Positions 27,050 through 37,236 are shown, numbered from the stretch's first letter. The stretch: DNA of 64,000 bases from Fulvivirga ulvae (GCF_021389975.1 NZ_CP089981.1:6287501-6351500); one strand, 5' to 3'. Program-made: numbers and translations. Notes: a model not told the origin generated them from the sequence alone.

Positions 27050-27772
27050 TCAGGCATTCATTTTTTCAAACGTCTCTGCTATTTCTGCAGGAGATGCTTT
27101 ATGCATGGCTTCGCTAAAGCCCCACGTAACTTCCTGTTTGCCCTCTCGAAGTTGTTGGAAAACTGCCTTTACGAACTCACTCACAGGTGGATACTGATCG
27201 TGTATGCCTTCACCTCCCAGGTCAGTATTCAATGCGGGAGGAATGACCTCAATAGCTTCTATGTTACGCTCTTTAAGCATATGCCTGAGTGAACGTGTAA
27301 ATGAGTGAAAAAACGCCTTGGTGGCACAATAAACCGGCACTTTGGCTATTTGCACAAAGGCCAACCCTGAGGAAACATTAATAACTGTATCCAGCTTTTT
27401 AAGTTTGATAAACATACTTGTCAGATGTAAAGGGGCTAATACGTTTGTCTCAATTTCGAGCTTGCCTTTTTCATAAAACCCATCATCCTCAATATGCATC
27501 CAGTTTTGAATACCGGCATTATTGACGAGTACATTCAAATCCGGGTGCTCCGAGGCCACCCAGTTATACAGGGCTTCCCTACCTGATTCAGTTGACAGGT
27601 CACAGGTGTAGGTTATGACATTATCAAAGCGATCCGCTGCCTCTTTCAATGCTTCCTCTCTTCTGCCACAAATAATAACAGTATTGTTTTCACTAATAAA
27701 CCTTTCTGTGAGCCCCAGACCAATACCTGAACCTCCGCCGGTAATAAGAATTTTGTTGTTGGATAAATTCAT
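27050..27772 (-). CDS. Short-chain dehydrogenase/reductase (DltE-like)
   Basis: An SDR of about 240 residues. The ATG at 27772 (MNLSNNKILITGGGSGIG) is preferred because the upstream 31 codons do not resemble the family. Motifs: GGGSGIG at the nucleotide site, NNAG in VNNAGIQNWM, catalytic YCATK. The substrate is unknown. An AraC regulator gene lies 123 bases downstream. Confidence 0.92.
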   Translation of the reverse strand: MNLSNNKILITGGGSGIGLGLTERFISENNTVIICGRREEALKEAADRFDNVITYTCDLSTESGREALYNWVASEHPDLNVLVNNAGIQNWMHIEDDGFYEKGKLEIETNVLAPLHLTSMFIKLKKLDTVINVSSGLAFVQIAKVPVYCATKAFFHSFTRSLRHMLKERNIEAIEVIPPALNTDLGGEGIHDQYPPVSEFVKAVFQQLREGKQEVTWGFSEAMHKASPAEIAETFEKMNA

Positions 27773-27868
27773 GATGTTTGATTTTTGTTTTTTGAATGAT
27801 ACAAAGCTCCGACAACAGCGTCTGAAATGGTTTATTGATATCAATCCATGATTTGTAAAAATCAAATA

Positions 27869-29314
27869 TCAGAGACCGAATTTACTTTTTATTTTGTCTA
27901 GCATGAGTTTAGGGTCATAGCCATACCCATTTTTAAACACTAGTACTACTTTCTTAATATTTTCCGGATTCTTGCTTAGATCTCCATCAACAATAACAAG
28001 ATCAGCACGTTTTCCCTTTTCTATTGATCCTACCTGTTGATTTGAAAGGACTTTGGCTCCGTTACTTGTCATTATTTGAATGGCCTGTCCTGAAGTGAAT
28101 CCTGCTTCAATGAGCAACTCAAAGTTGCGCTGATCCCCATAGCCTGGCAGTATATGTCTTCCTGCATCGACACCAGCAGTGAGTGTTCCTCCCATTTTAA
28201 AAAACTGGTACTCAAACTGCATAATTCTTTTTAACCTTTGTAGCCTAATACTATCACCTGGGTCAGACTTATCATACTGTTTTCTTCTTTCATAATACTC
28301 CGATTGCATATATGGAGACATTATTTCTAAAGATCTTTCATCTGAAAAAGCGCGTTGAGGTATACTGGCTTCATAAATGGCCAAGGTTGAAGTTAGAAAC
28401 ACACCTTTTTCAATCATGAGTTGTTGTAGTCTAATAACGTTTTCACTGGAGATATCAAGGTTATCCAAATACTCCCTGGATCCACTACATTTACCATAAG
28501 TCTTATTTTTTCTAAAATCACTGGCACTATTCAACCCGTGTTCTATACCATCTACGCCCATCTCTGATGCCTGTGCAAAGGTTACCGAGCACAAATGACC
28601 AGTCACTTTTGCATTATGTCGGTGTGCTTCGTTAATTACTACCTCAAGGTCATGGGGCGTAATATGCCTGTACACTTTAAACCATCTGACCCCCCGGTCG
28701 GCCCAATACTTTATGGTGTCTTTAATTTCCTGATCGTTGCGAGGAATAATCATACTACTGCTTCCTCCCGGGCCGGTAATATAAGGGGCGCTGGTTACAA
28801 CATCTGGCCCTGCAATTTCTCCTTGTTTTATTTTTTCTGCTAACTCCAACTCTTTAAACGGAGAGGCAGCTCCACAGGTCTGAATGGTAGTTACTCCTGA
28901 AGCCAAATATAACATAGCTCCAAACTCTCCTATAAATGGATGATCTGGCATATGTAAGTGATTATGAACTCCTACAATTCCAGGAATAATGGTATTGCCC
29001 TTCATATCCAGTACAGTAGCTCCTGAAGGAACTTCTACTTCAGCAGCCGGGCCTACGGCCTGAATATACCCGTCGGCAATAACCAGTGTCTGGTTAATGT
29101 TGAGCTTGTCGTGCATTCCATCGTAAATACCTGCATTCTTAAATGCTATTATACGCTCGCTATGAGCTATGTATTGTTGAACATTTTTTGACAATCCGTG
29201 CTGTTGAACACTACCTCGATTTTCTTTACTGGCTATCAGCGAGGTTGATTGCGGCTCTTTTTTACAACTAATAACAGTGAACAGCATTAAAGCAACTGCT
29301 AAAAATATCGGCAT
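27869..29314 (-). CDS. Lipoprotein amidohydrolase (imidazolonepropionase/prolidase-like)
   Basis: A metal-dependent amidohydrolase of about 481 residues. The ATG at 29314 gives a lipoprotein signal (MPIFLAVALMLFTVISC, lipobox ending at C17); an upstream TTG at 29347 is less likely. Metal ligands appear as GVHNHLHMPD near residue 120, a lysine in WFKVYRH, HLC and EHGL histidines, and the aspartate in GVDAGRH. Such exported hydrolases can act on peptides or cyclic amides. It is the last gene of the glycosyltransferase run, 42 bases after its neighbour, and may belong to the operon or be separate. Confidence 0.88.
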   Translation of the reverse strand: MPIFLAVALMLFTVISCKKEPQSTSLIASKENRGSVQQHGLSKNVQQYIAHSERIIAFKNAGIYDGMHDKLNINQTLVIADGYIQAVGPAAEVEVPSGATVLDMKGNTIIPGIVGVHNHLHMPDHPFIGEFGAMLYLASGVTTIQTCGAASPFKELELAEKIKQGEIAGPDVVTSAPYITGPGGSSSMIIPRNDQEIKDTIKYWADRGVRWFKVYRHITPHDLEVVINEAHRHNAKVTGHLCSVTFAQASEMGVDGIEHGLNSASDFRKNKTYGKCSGSREYLDNLDISSENVIRLQQLMIEKGVFLTSTLAIYEASIPQRAFSDERSLEIMSPYMQSEYYERRKQYDKSDPGDSIRLQRLKRIMQFEYQFFKMGGTLTAGVDAGRHILPGYGDQRNFELLIEAGFTSGQAIQIMTSNGAKVLSNQQVGSIEKGKRADLVIVDGDLSKNPENIKKVVLVFKNGYGYDPKLMLDKIKSKFGL

Positions 29315-29356
29315 ATTTCGCCCACCTTCCCGTTTCCTGTTTATCAAATCCTTTAA

Positions 29357-30589
29357 TTATTTTTTATTCTTCCATTTTTGTGCGGCCACTAATCCCGTAC
29401 CGTTACGTTTTTCAGGGTACAAAGATGATTCCTGAATATTCATACTACCGCTTTTTATATGCTCGAAATCAGCATTCCACTGATTGGCTAATTGAGTTCT
29501 TACTTCATCGTTAAGGGGGTGAGCCTTTCCGGATGTTAGAGAATCTGTATGGGTTTTTCGAATATAGAGAAATTCATCCACATTCATAATTTTCATAAAA
29601 AAGTAACTTCTTAATAGGAATTGTGTATCGTTTGCAAACTTTCTGTTGGTAGAATAGCCTCCAACCATATCAAAATCTTCCCGGAACATAGCTGCCGTTG
29701 AATGTAAGAGAGGAAACCCTGGATGTGTCTCCAGTGCTTTAGACACATTTAAAGGGTACCTTATGGCCCGAAGCCTTTTGTCAATAGCATCAAACCTCAG
29801 CTCATGCGACCCAACCATCCGAACCTCGTCGTTAAGGGCTTCTGCAAGAATCTTCAGCCTATCAGTGCAGGAAATATCATCCGAATCTACAAAGGTTATG
29901 ATTCCTCCATCACATTGGTTAATTAGTAGTTCTCTTATAACATAGGGTCCCACATTGTCAGGCTTTGCATAATAAAATGATACTCCGTGCCCCCAACGGG
30001 ACATGAGTTGTCTGTCTGTTTCTTCATTATATTCATCAAATGCAACCGCAATGTTCCGATTATTATATTCGCACTTAAGTTGATAGTTTAAACAGGAATT
30101 AAGATCCTGCCATTTTCCTTTATGCGGTATAACCACATTGACCAACCTATTAGCGACAGCATTGGTGTTGCTACACTTGCTAAAAGGAAGCTGTTTCACC
30201 ACCAATTGATCGGGATTAACCTTAGTTTCATAAACCAACTGCATTAAGTAATAAGCCCATGAATCTATTTCTTCGTCTTTAAAATTGCTGTAATGAATAT
30301 CGAATATCTGAGCTGAACAAATGAAGCTTCTCACCGGCCCATGATCCTGTCCGCTAATAGCGGGGGCCACTTTTCTGTCTACAAGAAAAACGATAAAATC
30401 TGTGTCAGATTCTAACCATTCACTCTCCAGTACCTGATCTACATAGGGAAGTAAAGGCCCTTCCAGTATAATGACATAATCAAAATTTACCAGCTGTGAG
30501 ATACTCTGAAGAGGGTTTTGTGCTTCCTTGCAGTCTGTCTCTACTCCAATAAAGGCAAAACCATTTTCGATTATATATTCGATACTCAT
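29357..30589 (-). CDS. Glycosyltransferase family 2 with an extra N-terminal domain
   Basis: A 410-residue protein. The GT-A glycosyltransferase domain occupies about residues 145-345, with VNVVIPHKGKWQDLNSCLNY at the start, the metal-binding DSDD motif in ITFVDSDDIS, and FANDTQFLLRSYF near the end. The first 140 residues do not resemble a known domain to me. It lies 13 bases after the rhamnosyltransferase-like gene. The sugar and acceptor are unknown. Confidence 0.85.
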   Translation of the reverse strand: MSIEYIIENGFAFIGVETDCKEAQNPLQSISQLVNFDYVIILEGPLLPYVDQVLESEWLESDTDFIVFLVDRKVAPAISGQDHGPVRSFICSAQIFDIHYSNFKDEEIDSWAYYLMQLVYETKVNPDQLVVKQLPFSKCSNTNAVANRLVNVVIPHKGKWQDLNSCLNYQLKCEYNNRNIAVAFDEYNEETDRQLMSRWGHGVSFYYAKPDNVGPYVIRELLINQCDGGIITFVDSDDISCTDRLKILAEALNDEVRMVGSHELRFDAIDKRLRAIRYPLNVSKALETHPGFPLLHSTAAMFREDFDMVGGYSTNRKFANDTQFLLRSYFFMKIMNVDEFLYIRKTHTDSLTSGKAHPLNDEVRTQLANQWNADFEHIKSGSMNIQESSLYPEKRNGTGLVAAQKWKNKK

Positions 30590-30602
30590 GAACTAATGAC
30601 CA

Positions 30603-31343
30603 TCAACTTTTAACATTAAACAGATCAAGCACCCCCTCTTTAAGTATGGGTTGGCCTTCTATTTTATTGGAGATATTTGAGTCATGTATTACTTGTAACC
30701 ACATTGGCTCTCCGCAAAACTGCCTCATTTTAAGATCCTTATCGGGCTTTTCCGCATAGTGCCTGTGTTCTTTGTAAAAGACACTTTTTATATGGGTATT
30801 GTCTTCCAGTCGCTCAATCAACGTTATGAAGGGATTGCTTTCATTAAATGCATAATAGAAGTTGTTGTTGTTCAAATCCCATTGTATACCTTCCAACAAA
30901 TTGATCACTTCCAGTTTTTGTCTTTCAAAAGCGCTCTGAATATTGGCAATGGCACACTCATGAAATGCATCGTCATTATCTATTCTTGTAGTAATCAGGT
31001 AACTGGTATGTGCCTGAAGCAACCGTCTGATGTCTTCCCTTACTGTCTCTACAAAGCCACTCATGCCATTAATATATTTAGTATGAATGAAGGAGTTTGT
31101 CAATTGTATATGAAGCATGCGTTTTCGCACTTCATCATTGGTATCACAATCCAAATAGATAAGCCATTTAAAGCCTTTAACTGACTGATGTTGAATTGAT
31201 GGCAGACAAACAGACTCAAACAACTGTAACCTTTTGTAAGTCCACAGATCATCTCTCACGGTTACTCCGCTCTTATCAACTTTCCAGTCAGCATTTTTTA
31301 CATTAAACCGCGTGATTAAAAAGTGTTCGAAATCCAAAGTCAA
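30603..31343 (-). CDS. Putative rhamnosyltransferase-type glycosyltransferase
   Basis: A 246-residue protein resembling the putative rhamnosyl transferase family (Pfam Rhamno_transf). Conserved traits are the early segment FEHFLITRFNVK, LFESVCLPSIQHQSVKGFKWLIYLD, and the DxDD-like motif in ITTRIDNDDAFH. The start is taken as the TTG at 31343, because an in-frame stop lies just upstream and the family begins close to this point. It is part of the tight minus-strand run. The real donor sugar is not known. Confidence 0.82.
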   Translation of the reverse strand: MTLDFEHFLITRFNVKNADWKVDKSGVTVRDDLWTYKRLQLFESVCLPSIQHQSVKGFKWLIYLDCDTNDEVRKRMLHIQLTNSFIHTKYINGMSGFVETVREDIRRLLQAHTSYLITTRIDNDDAFHECAIANIQSAFERQKLEVINLLEGIQWDLNNNNFYYAFNESNPFITLIERLEDNTHIKSVFYKEHRHYAEKPDKDLKMRQFCGEPMWLQVIHDSNISNKIEGQPILKEGVLDLFNVKS

Positions 31344-31357
31344 TAACTATTGGGTTA

Positions 31358-32686
31358 TTAATAGCTTAAAGCATTTTCCAAAACAGGCTTGATGGGAGAA
31401 AACTGCTTTAGATAAGCAGCAATGTTTAGCCCTACCTGATCTCCATATAGTCTTTCTTTGCCTATATGAGTCAATATTTTTTGTTCATGAAATATTAGCT
31501 GCAAACTAGTTTTAATAAATTTAGCACTTACAGGTGGTACCAGCACATTTGAAGGGATAGCGTTTATTGTTTCGGGCCTGTCAGTATTCCATCTGTAAGT
31601 AGCACACTTAACATTCATAATATGACTTTCTTCCTGTAGCCCTCCACTGTCTGTATAAATACCTATACATCTATCTGAATTAATAAACTCTATTACCTGG
31701 GCATACTCTGGCCAAAGCGGAGTCACTTGCATGCCCTCATTTATTGCCGTCGAAAAGAGACTCTCAAACTCATATTGGGCCAGCGCAGCTTTAACTGCAT
31801 TAGTCATAACAAATACAATTTTGCCCCCTTCTTTCATATACATGATCAATCCTTCCAACAGTACCTTCAACTGAGCAGGACGCATGTTTTCTCTTCTATG
31901 GAAATCGACTCTCAGCCACTTTCCTTCACTCAAAAAAGGATATTCTTCAAATACTGACCTTTCCGGCTTTACGGATTTAATCGCTTGTACTGCGTCACTA
32001 CTTAGAGAACCACTTAACTGTATGGATGACGTGCAATATCCTTCATTGATAAGATTTTGCCTATTAACTTCCTCCGGGGCAAATAATAACTGGCAACCTA
32101 CCGAAGCTATACGCGTGTCGAACCCTTCAGGAAAGGGAGCGTCTTTGATCATTTTCCATTCACATGTGCTTTGCATAGCAAGGACTTCTTCTACATCACT
32201 ACTCCAATCAACATCAGGATAGTATGAACGCAAACCTGCTTCCACGTGAATGCTGGTACCTCCCTCCTGTAAATACCAGAAGACAGGAACCAGCCCGGCA
32301 GTTGAAGTATCCCCTGATACCACTGGTATGGCCTGTCCGTTTAACCTATGTTCCTTTTTAAGCAGATCAAATAACCAATTTATCCTGTCCGCCAAAAGTG
32401 GAGTCCTTGCGGTAAGGCTTCCCTGCACTTTTAGATAAACAGATATATGATTTGCAAAACCCAGCTCATGCTGAGCACTGACAAGGTTCCGGTCATAATG
32501 CTGTCCTACATCTATGGCTAAAAAAGGCACATTATGTTTACTCATACCATGTATTAAACTGGCCAGCTTGATATAACATGGCTTTGTACCTATGAATATC
32601 AAATATAGCGAAGCCTGAGTTTCATTGGCTTGCCTGATTTGTTGACTGACAATCTCTTTATTGTAATACGGTTTATTTTCTGTCAT
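31358..32686 (-). CDS. UDP-N-acetylglucosamine 2-epimerase-like protein
   Basis: A protein of about 442 residues of the non-hydrolysing UDP-GlcNAc 2-epimerase fold (WecB-like), which makes UDP-ManNAc. Motifs: VSGDTSTAG, HVEAGLRS, DFHRREN, TDSGGLQEE and RWNTDRPE. The usual PEExNR segment after HVEAGLR is altered (WSSDVEEV here), so activity or substrate could differ. The ATG at 32686 is preferred to a TTG at 32704. It overlaps the preceding glycosyltransferase gene by 14 bases. It probably supplies an activated sugar for the neighbouring transferases. Confidence 0.88.
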   Translation of the reverse strand: MTENKPYYNKEIVSQQIRQANETQASLYLIFIGTKPCYIKLASLIHGMSKHNVPFLAIDVGQHYDRNLVSAQHELGFANHISVYLKVQGSLTARTPLLADRINWLFDLLKKEHRLNGQAIPVVSGDTSTAGLVPVFWYLQEGGTSIHVEAGLRSYYPDVDWSSDVEEVLAMQSTCEWKMIKDAPFPEGFDTRIASVGCQLLFAPEEVNRQNLINEGYCTSSIQLSGSLSSDAVQAIKSVKPERSVFEEYPFLSEGKWLRVDFHRRENMRPAQLKVLLEGLIMYMKEGGKIVFVMTNAVKAALAQYEFESLFSTAINEGMQVTPLWPEYAQVIEFINSDRCIGIYTDSGGLQEESHIMNVKCATYRWNTDRPETINAIPSNVLVPPVSAKFIKTSLQLIFHEQKILTHIGKERLYGDQVGLNIAAYLKQFSPIKPVLENALSY

Positions 32687-33518
32687 TAAAGTGCTCTTCT
32701 TCAATCAGGTCAATATATTTTTTATCTTCTTCCAGACTGCCTTCAACGATTCCCAGCCTATAGTTGATCAGGCAAATTTGAAAGTTTCTTTGCTCATTCT
32801 GCTTTTTAAAATTAAACTCCGGCGTTATATATCGCACATCATCATTATGGGTCATATGTAACACAGTACCTAATGCGACCCTTTCCATCCCCTGTTTTAA
32901 CTGTAACCGTGTTATTAAATCAAGATCCTCCCATCCCCAACCTTCCAACTCGGAATTATATCCTCCTACCTCAGTTAGTGCTCTTTTTGTGGTGATTATT
33001 ATGCCAGGACCACTTCTGCTTTTATCCAATACTCCCTGCCTGTTCATCTCTACCAAAGCTTTATTCCCATTGGCCGCCTTAAACTCTATGAATTGACCTA
33101 TTTCCAACAATTCAGCGGCTTCAGGGAATTCCTCAGGTTCAGGTTTTTCCTCCAACACCTTTGCTATTGTGGCAAAGGCATCTCTATCAATAATGGTTTT
33201 TAGCTGCTCAATGTCGAGATCTTGAAAAATAACATCGGTATCAAGCACCATAATTGTAGCCTCGGTTGAGTTGAGTATCCCCAAATTCAACGCCAGTGAT
33301 TTATTAAAACCAGGGTATTCAAAGTGAACGATGCGAATGGGGAAACTTATATCAGCCTCATTTACCAAGTCGCTAACCTGCTGCCTATCTCCTCCGCAAT
33401 TGATAATTATAAAATTAGCCTTTACATCTTCTTCTTCAAAAAAAGCACCATTCTCTTTCAGACACCGTGAAAGCTCTTTCCTATTCTTCCATGGTATTAG
33501 TATATCCAGTTTAAACAT
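32673..33518 (-). CDS. Glycosyltransferase family 2 with galactosyltransferase-like C-terminus
   Basis: A 281-residue GT-A enzyme: DILIPWKNRKEL at the start, the DxD motif in VLDTDVIF near residue 90, and WGWEDLDLITR near 200. The last motif is typical of the Glyco_transf_7C type domain found in chondroitin polymerases and polypeptide GalNAc transferases. It begins directly after the GT4 gene stop. The acceptor is unknown; homologues act on polysaccharides or proteins. Confidence 0.87.
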   Translation of the reverse strand: MFKLDILIPWKNRKELSRCLKENGAFFEEEDVKANFIIINCGGDRQQVSDLVNEADISFPIRIVHFEYPGFNKSLALNLGILNSTEATIMVLDTDVIFQDLDIEQLKTIIDRDAFATIAKVLEEKPEPEEFPEAAELLEIGQFIEFKAANGNKALVEMNRQGVLDKSRSGPGIIITTKRALTEVGGYNSELEGWGWEDLDLITRLQLKQGMERVALGTVLHMTHNDDVRYITPEFNFKKQNEQRNFQICLINYRLGIVEGSLEEDKKYIDLIEEEHFNDRK

Positions 33519-34979
33519 TTATTGATTCGTGGTTAAAGATAACAGACCATGCTTAAGCCAATCGTTTATAAGCTCTATTGGCAACTCTTCCTGAATGGCC
33601 TCTTCGTAAACCAGGCCTTCTTTACTAATTCTCTCAAACAAATCTTTCTCTCCATTAAGGTTATAAGTAGCAGGCCAGGCAGGATCATCCAATTTTATAA
33701 GATTATCGTCGGTATAGGTCCATGGATAAGCCGGGTTTACTTTGGTGCCCGGAGTAAAATCAGGACATTTTTTACTTACATAATGCGAGACTACATTATA
33801 GTACATTCCCCAATGAGTGCCACTCCGTGTAGAGGGTAAGGACACACTTGATAGTTTTGGTGTTTCACCGGGATTCGTTAATATTCTCCTGGCTTCCGAA
33901 TCCTGATAATGATGAATACTCTCCAGTGCAAACTTCACCAGGATATTAGCACATTGCTCATACGTAAATTTGTCCTCTGCATGTTGGATACATGCCTGCC
34001 TAACGCTCTGTTTTTCTTCAGGCGATGTCTGAAGTACCTCCAATGCTTTACTGATACCGTATGCTTCATCCATACGGATACCATTAGAAGTAACCCATGT
34101 AGGCATTACAAAGCCTGTCACTCCGTCCTTTATTGTATCTTTCAGGCCTCCATAAGCACTTCCGATTACCGGTATGCCACAGGCCATAGCTTCTACCGGA
34201 ACATACCCAAAGTTTTCATCCAGAGAATGGGTGGGGTGAATCAAAAGATCCAATGCATTATAACAACAAAGCAACTCTTCATCACTGAGCTTAGCAGGAA
34301 GCATAATAACCTGATCATCAATACCAAGTTTGGATATAAGGTCTTCGATATACTGTGGGTATGTATCTGTAACAAAATCCAGAATTGGATAATCGATCCA
34401 GAAATTACCTACCACTAAAGCCTTAACTTGCTTGTTATCAAGCCTTTTTGATATAGCAGCAAATAAATGTAAGAACCGGTGTAAATTTTTCTGAGGTAAC
34501 AAACGGCTGATATGTCCTATCAAAACAGTATCTTCCGGGATGCCTAGTACATCTTTAGCCAATGATTGATCCATTGGGTTGAACAGGTCTTCATTGACTG
34601 GAAGCGGCAAATAATAGAAATTAGGTCGAACTTCTCCACACATACTCTCAAAAATTGCAACATCAGAATGACAATTCACTATGATGCCATCGCATTCTCT
34701 AAGGTTTGGCAGCTGTTTATAAAGAAAATCCTGATTGAGTATAGCTCCACCATGTGCACAGTATATTATAGGACACGAGACTTTCCCGGCAACATTCCAA
34801 CCAATATTCCCTGCAAAATTTAACAGAAGATCTATATCATTTTCTTCAAGTTGACTGGCATTTTCTATGAAAACCAGATCAAACTCTTGTTTGAGAGCGT
34901 CTATATAAAACCTACGTGTACGATCGACACTTACCCACGCATGTTTACCCCCACCGGTAACTCCTATCTTCTTTTTCAA
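33519..34979 (-). CDS. Glycosyltransferase family 4 with an unusual C-terminal extension
   Basis: A 486-residue GT-B enzyme. The C-terminal Rossmann half shows IGHISRLLPQKNLHRFLHLF, HPTHSLDENFGYVPVEAMACG and GGLKDTIKDGVTGFV, the E-x7-E region of GT4. The start is probably the TTG at 34979 (MKKKIGVTGGGKHAW). GT4 proteins usually end near residue 370; here about 115 more residues follow, including STRSGTHWGMYYNVVSHYVS and a final helical segment (ELPIELINDWLKHGLLSL). The extension could bind an acceptor or partner protein. Confidence 0.88.
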   Translation of the reverse strand: MKKKIGVTGGGKHAWVSVDRTRRFYIDALKQEFDLVFIENASQLEENDIDLLLNFAGNIGWNVAGKVSCPIIYCAHGGAILNQDFLYKQLPNLRECDGIIVNCHSDVAIFESMCGEVRPNFYYLPLPVNEDLFNPMDQSLAKDVLGIPEDTVLIGHISRLLPQKNLHRFLHLFAAISKRLDNKQVKALVVGNFWIDYPILDFVTDTYPQYIEDLISKLGIDDQVIMLPAKLSDEELLCCYNALDLLIHPTHSLDENFGYVPVEAMACGIPVIGSAYGGLKDTIKDGVTGFVMPTWVTSNGIRMDEAYGISKALEVLQTSPEEKQSVRQACIQHAEDKFTYEQCANILVKFALESIHHYQDSEARRILTNPGETPKLSSVSLPSTRSGTHWGMYYNVVSHYVSKKCPDFTPGTKVNPAYPWTYTDDNLIKLDDPAWPATYNLNGEKDLFERISKEGLVYEEAIQEELPIELINDWLKHGLLSLTTNQ

Positions 34980-34992
34980 TAGTCTGTATTAT

Positions 34993-36279
34993 TTATTCTT
35001 TGTACTCTAAAGGCAAATTTTCTATTGTAGATCCTCGAAAAAACACTTCATCTTTAATCAGACAAACCCCTGAAACAGAATCGCTATTCTCAAAGTATTC
35101 TTTAATCTTCAATGGATTTCCATCTTCAAACAGTGCAAGGAGTTCGCTATCAAACATTTCATAGCCTATCGCTACAGCCCCCCATATGTAATCACAGGTG
35201 ATATTTTTACCTAGAGGAACTGGTTCCGTACTTATGATCTGTTCATGAAAATCATTGTGAACACTGATAATATCATGATCAAATAATACTACAGGACCAC
35301 CGTCTCTGATAGTTTTTTCAATAGCGTTGTGCCATTGGGAGTTATGGAAAAAACATCCTTTCTGTACAAACACTATATTTTTTACAAGTCCTTCTTTAAT
35401 ACTGTCCAGCAGGACATCCCTATTAATCTCACACAGCTCTTCGTTGTTATTCAGGTTCAGAATAGACATAACCCGCTCAGAATTTGAGTTATCCACTTCG
35501 ATCACCAGGGTTTTCACCTCTTTAAGTGGTACTTTACAAAATCTATTCTCATCCCCTTTCCATACACCGCTATAACAGATCCAATTGATCAGCTCTTCAT
35601 CTCCATATGTGTCTACCCTGTTGAATACTTGTATATTCAAATCATACAAACGATTATCAGGCTCATTCCTCTTATGCCAAAGATGGTACGCTGTGCCCGA
35701 CAATTCCTTCCAATCGAGCCATTTATAGATCTTCCATGTCATGAAATTATCTTCACCACCCCACCCAAAAAACTCTTCACACCATCCGCCTATGGTTTCA
35801 AAGGCTTCACGTTTCATCATCAATACGCCTCCTGCAAAGTTAATGAAGGGCCTGCCTTCTCTCTGCATGCATTCAGGGAGCTTTTCCATTACCTGTTCCG
35901 ACTCTTCTTCGGTAAGATCAACAACTGTGGAGTAAGGAGAAACAGCATCGTAGTCTTCAAGGAGGGCAACGGCCTGAAGGATATCGCTTTGCTTTAACAA
36001 TAAATCTGCATCTGCAAAAATGAGACGATCTGTAGTAGCTTTCTCAGCGCCTACATTAAGTGCCCAACTCTTGTTGAAGGGGTGCAGGCTATATATGAAC
36101 ACCTTTTTTACCCAGGGTAATTGAAGTTGCAAGCGCTCTTTATTGCCCTCTTCTACTACTATCACTTCAGCTTGTAGATCTTTTATCCAGCTAAGTACGG
36201 TAAGCAGATTTTTATAGTGGCCGGAGTGATCGCGATATGGAATTATGAATGAAAAGCTGGGCGCCACACTTCCGGTCAT
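34993..36279 (-). CDS. Glycosyltransferase family 2, chondroitin-polymerase-like
   Basis: A 428-residue protein. Its GT-A domain (residues 1-215) has FSFIIPYRDHSGHYKNLLTV, the DxD motif in FADADLLL near 92, and WGGEDNFMTWKIYKW near 170. The second half (from about 250) contains no motif I recognise. It sits 13 bases upstream of the GT4 gene in the same operon. Two adjacent GT2 enzymes with the WG(W/G)ED motif suggest related acceptor chemistry. Confidence 0.86.
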   Translation of the reverse strand: MTGSVAPSFSFIIPYRDHSGHYKNLLTVLSWIKDLQAEVIVVEEGNKERLQLQLPWVKKVFIYSLHPFNKSWALNVGAEKATTDRLIFADADLLLKQSDILQAVALLEDYDAVSPYSTVVDLTEEESEQVMEKLPECMQREGRPFINFAGGVLMMKREAFETIGGWCEEFFGWGGEDNFMTWKIYKWLDWKELSGTAYHLWHKRNEPDNRLYDLNIQVFNRVDTYGDEELINWICYSGVWKGDENRFCKVPLKEVKTLVIEVDNSNSERVMSILNLNNNEELCEINRDVLLDSIKEGLVKNIVFVQKGCFFHNSQWHNAIEKTIRDGGPVVLFDHDIISVHNDFHEQIISTEPVPLGKNITCDYIWGAVAIGYEMFDSELLALFEDGNPLKIKEYFENSDSVSGVCLIKDEVFFRGSTIENLPLEYKE

Positions 36280-36282
36280 AGG

Positions 36283-37236
36283 CTACTTGTTCAACATTTT
36301 AAAATCTTCTAAAATCTTTTGATTTGGCTCTGGTTCTTTTCTTAGCCAGTCAATTCTATTCTCCACATTCCATCTATGCATCCAGGAAAAACCCCACTTA
36401 CCAACATAAGGATCTTTTTGCTGATATACCTCATCTTTCATAGCCTCATCAAGGCTAATAATTGTGTATCCTCTCTTTTTAAGCAATCCTACCAACTGGG
36501 GCATAATATCGGCATGTAGCTCATTTACATGTCCCAGAAAGATATGAGGAATAGATCTCCCCTGGGTTTCAAGTGCCATATTTTCAAAGAATTCAAACAA
36601 GGTATCTGTATGATGCAGGTAAGCCTGGCTTACCTTATTCATTTGCTTTTTATCCCCTTCTTTTTTAGCTTTCTTATATAAAGTATTAAAAATATAATCA
36701 GAACTTTCAACAGTCATTGGCGCAATAACATATCCCTTTTCTTCCAAAAACTTCTCAAAAGAGGCTTTGGAAGTGGAGTCTGACCCCGCAGAGTTAAATG
36801 GAAAACGAAAGTATCGCAACGGTTTTCCTACCTCATCCAGTATCATTCGAGTTATAATTTCTCCTTTTAATACTTCAGATTTAAAATCTTCAAGTTTTGT
36901 ATCATGGAAAGACGGATGACTAAAAGTGTGGTTTCCCAAAGTCAACTTATCACGCCTGGCCCATGCACTTAAAACCTCAGATCTTCGATCAATTTCTCCT
37001 TTTATGTAAAGGCTCTTTTCATTCACGAAGCCTGTTACCGGGATATCAAGTTTATCCAGGTGTCCCAGCAGACGATCATTAACATCTTCTATTTCCTCTA
37101 TGGTATACCCTGATGCTCCAGCTACAAGCAAATCATCCAATGTAATGGCTACAGTTTTGCTTTGCCCAACTGCAGAACTATAAATAATAAAACAGATTAA
37201 TACGGTATATAGCCTCTTTATCATTTCAAAAGTCAT
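36283..37236 (-). CDS. Exported polysaccharide deacetylase (NodB-like)
   Basis: A protein of about 315 residues with a signal peptide (MIKRLYTVLICFIIYSSAVGQ) and a NodB homology domain: AITLDDLL (catalytic DD), NHTFSHPSF (zinc histidines) and RYFRFPFN. Translation may begin at 37236 or at the ATG at 37224. It overlaps the end of the GT9 gene by up to 11 bases. The family removes acetyl groups from N-acetylated sugars outside the cytoplasm, fitting a glycan made by this operon. Confidence 0.9.
   Translation of the reverse strand: MTFEMIKRLYTVLICFIIYSSAVGQSKTVAITLDDLLVAGASGYTIEEIEDVNDRLLGHLDKLDIPVTGFVNEKSLYIKGEIDRRSEVLSAWARRDKLTLGNHTFSHPSFHDTKLEDFKSEVLKGEIITRMILDEVGKPLRYFRFPFNSAGSDSTSKASFEKFLEEKGYVIAPMTVESSDYIFNTLYKKAKKEGDKKQMNKVSQAYLHHTDTLFEFFENMALETQGRSIPHIFLGHVNELHADIMPQLVGLLKKRGYTIISLDEAMKDEVYQQKDPYVGKWGFSWMHRWNVENRIDWLRKEPEPNQKILEDFKMLNK

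Noticed and set aside
31111..31130. A further GCATGCG match as a third copy of the stem-loop element
   Set aside because: It lies inside a glycosyltransferase gene and has no pairing right arm or conserved interior.
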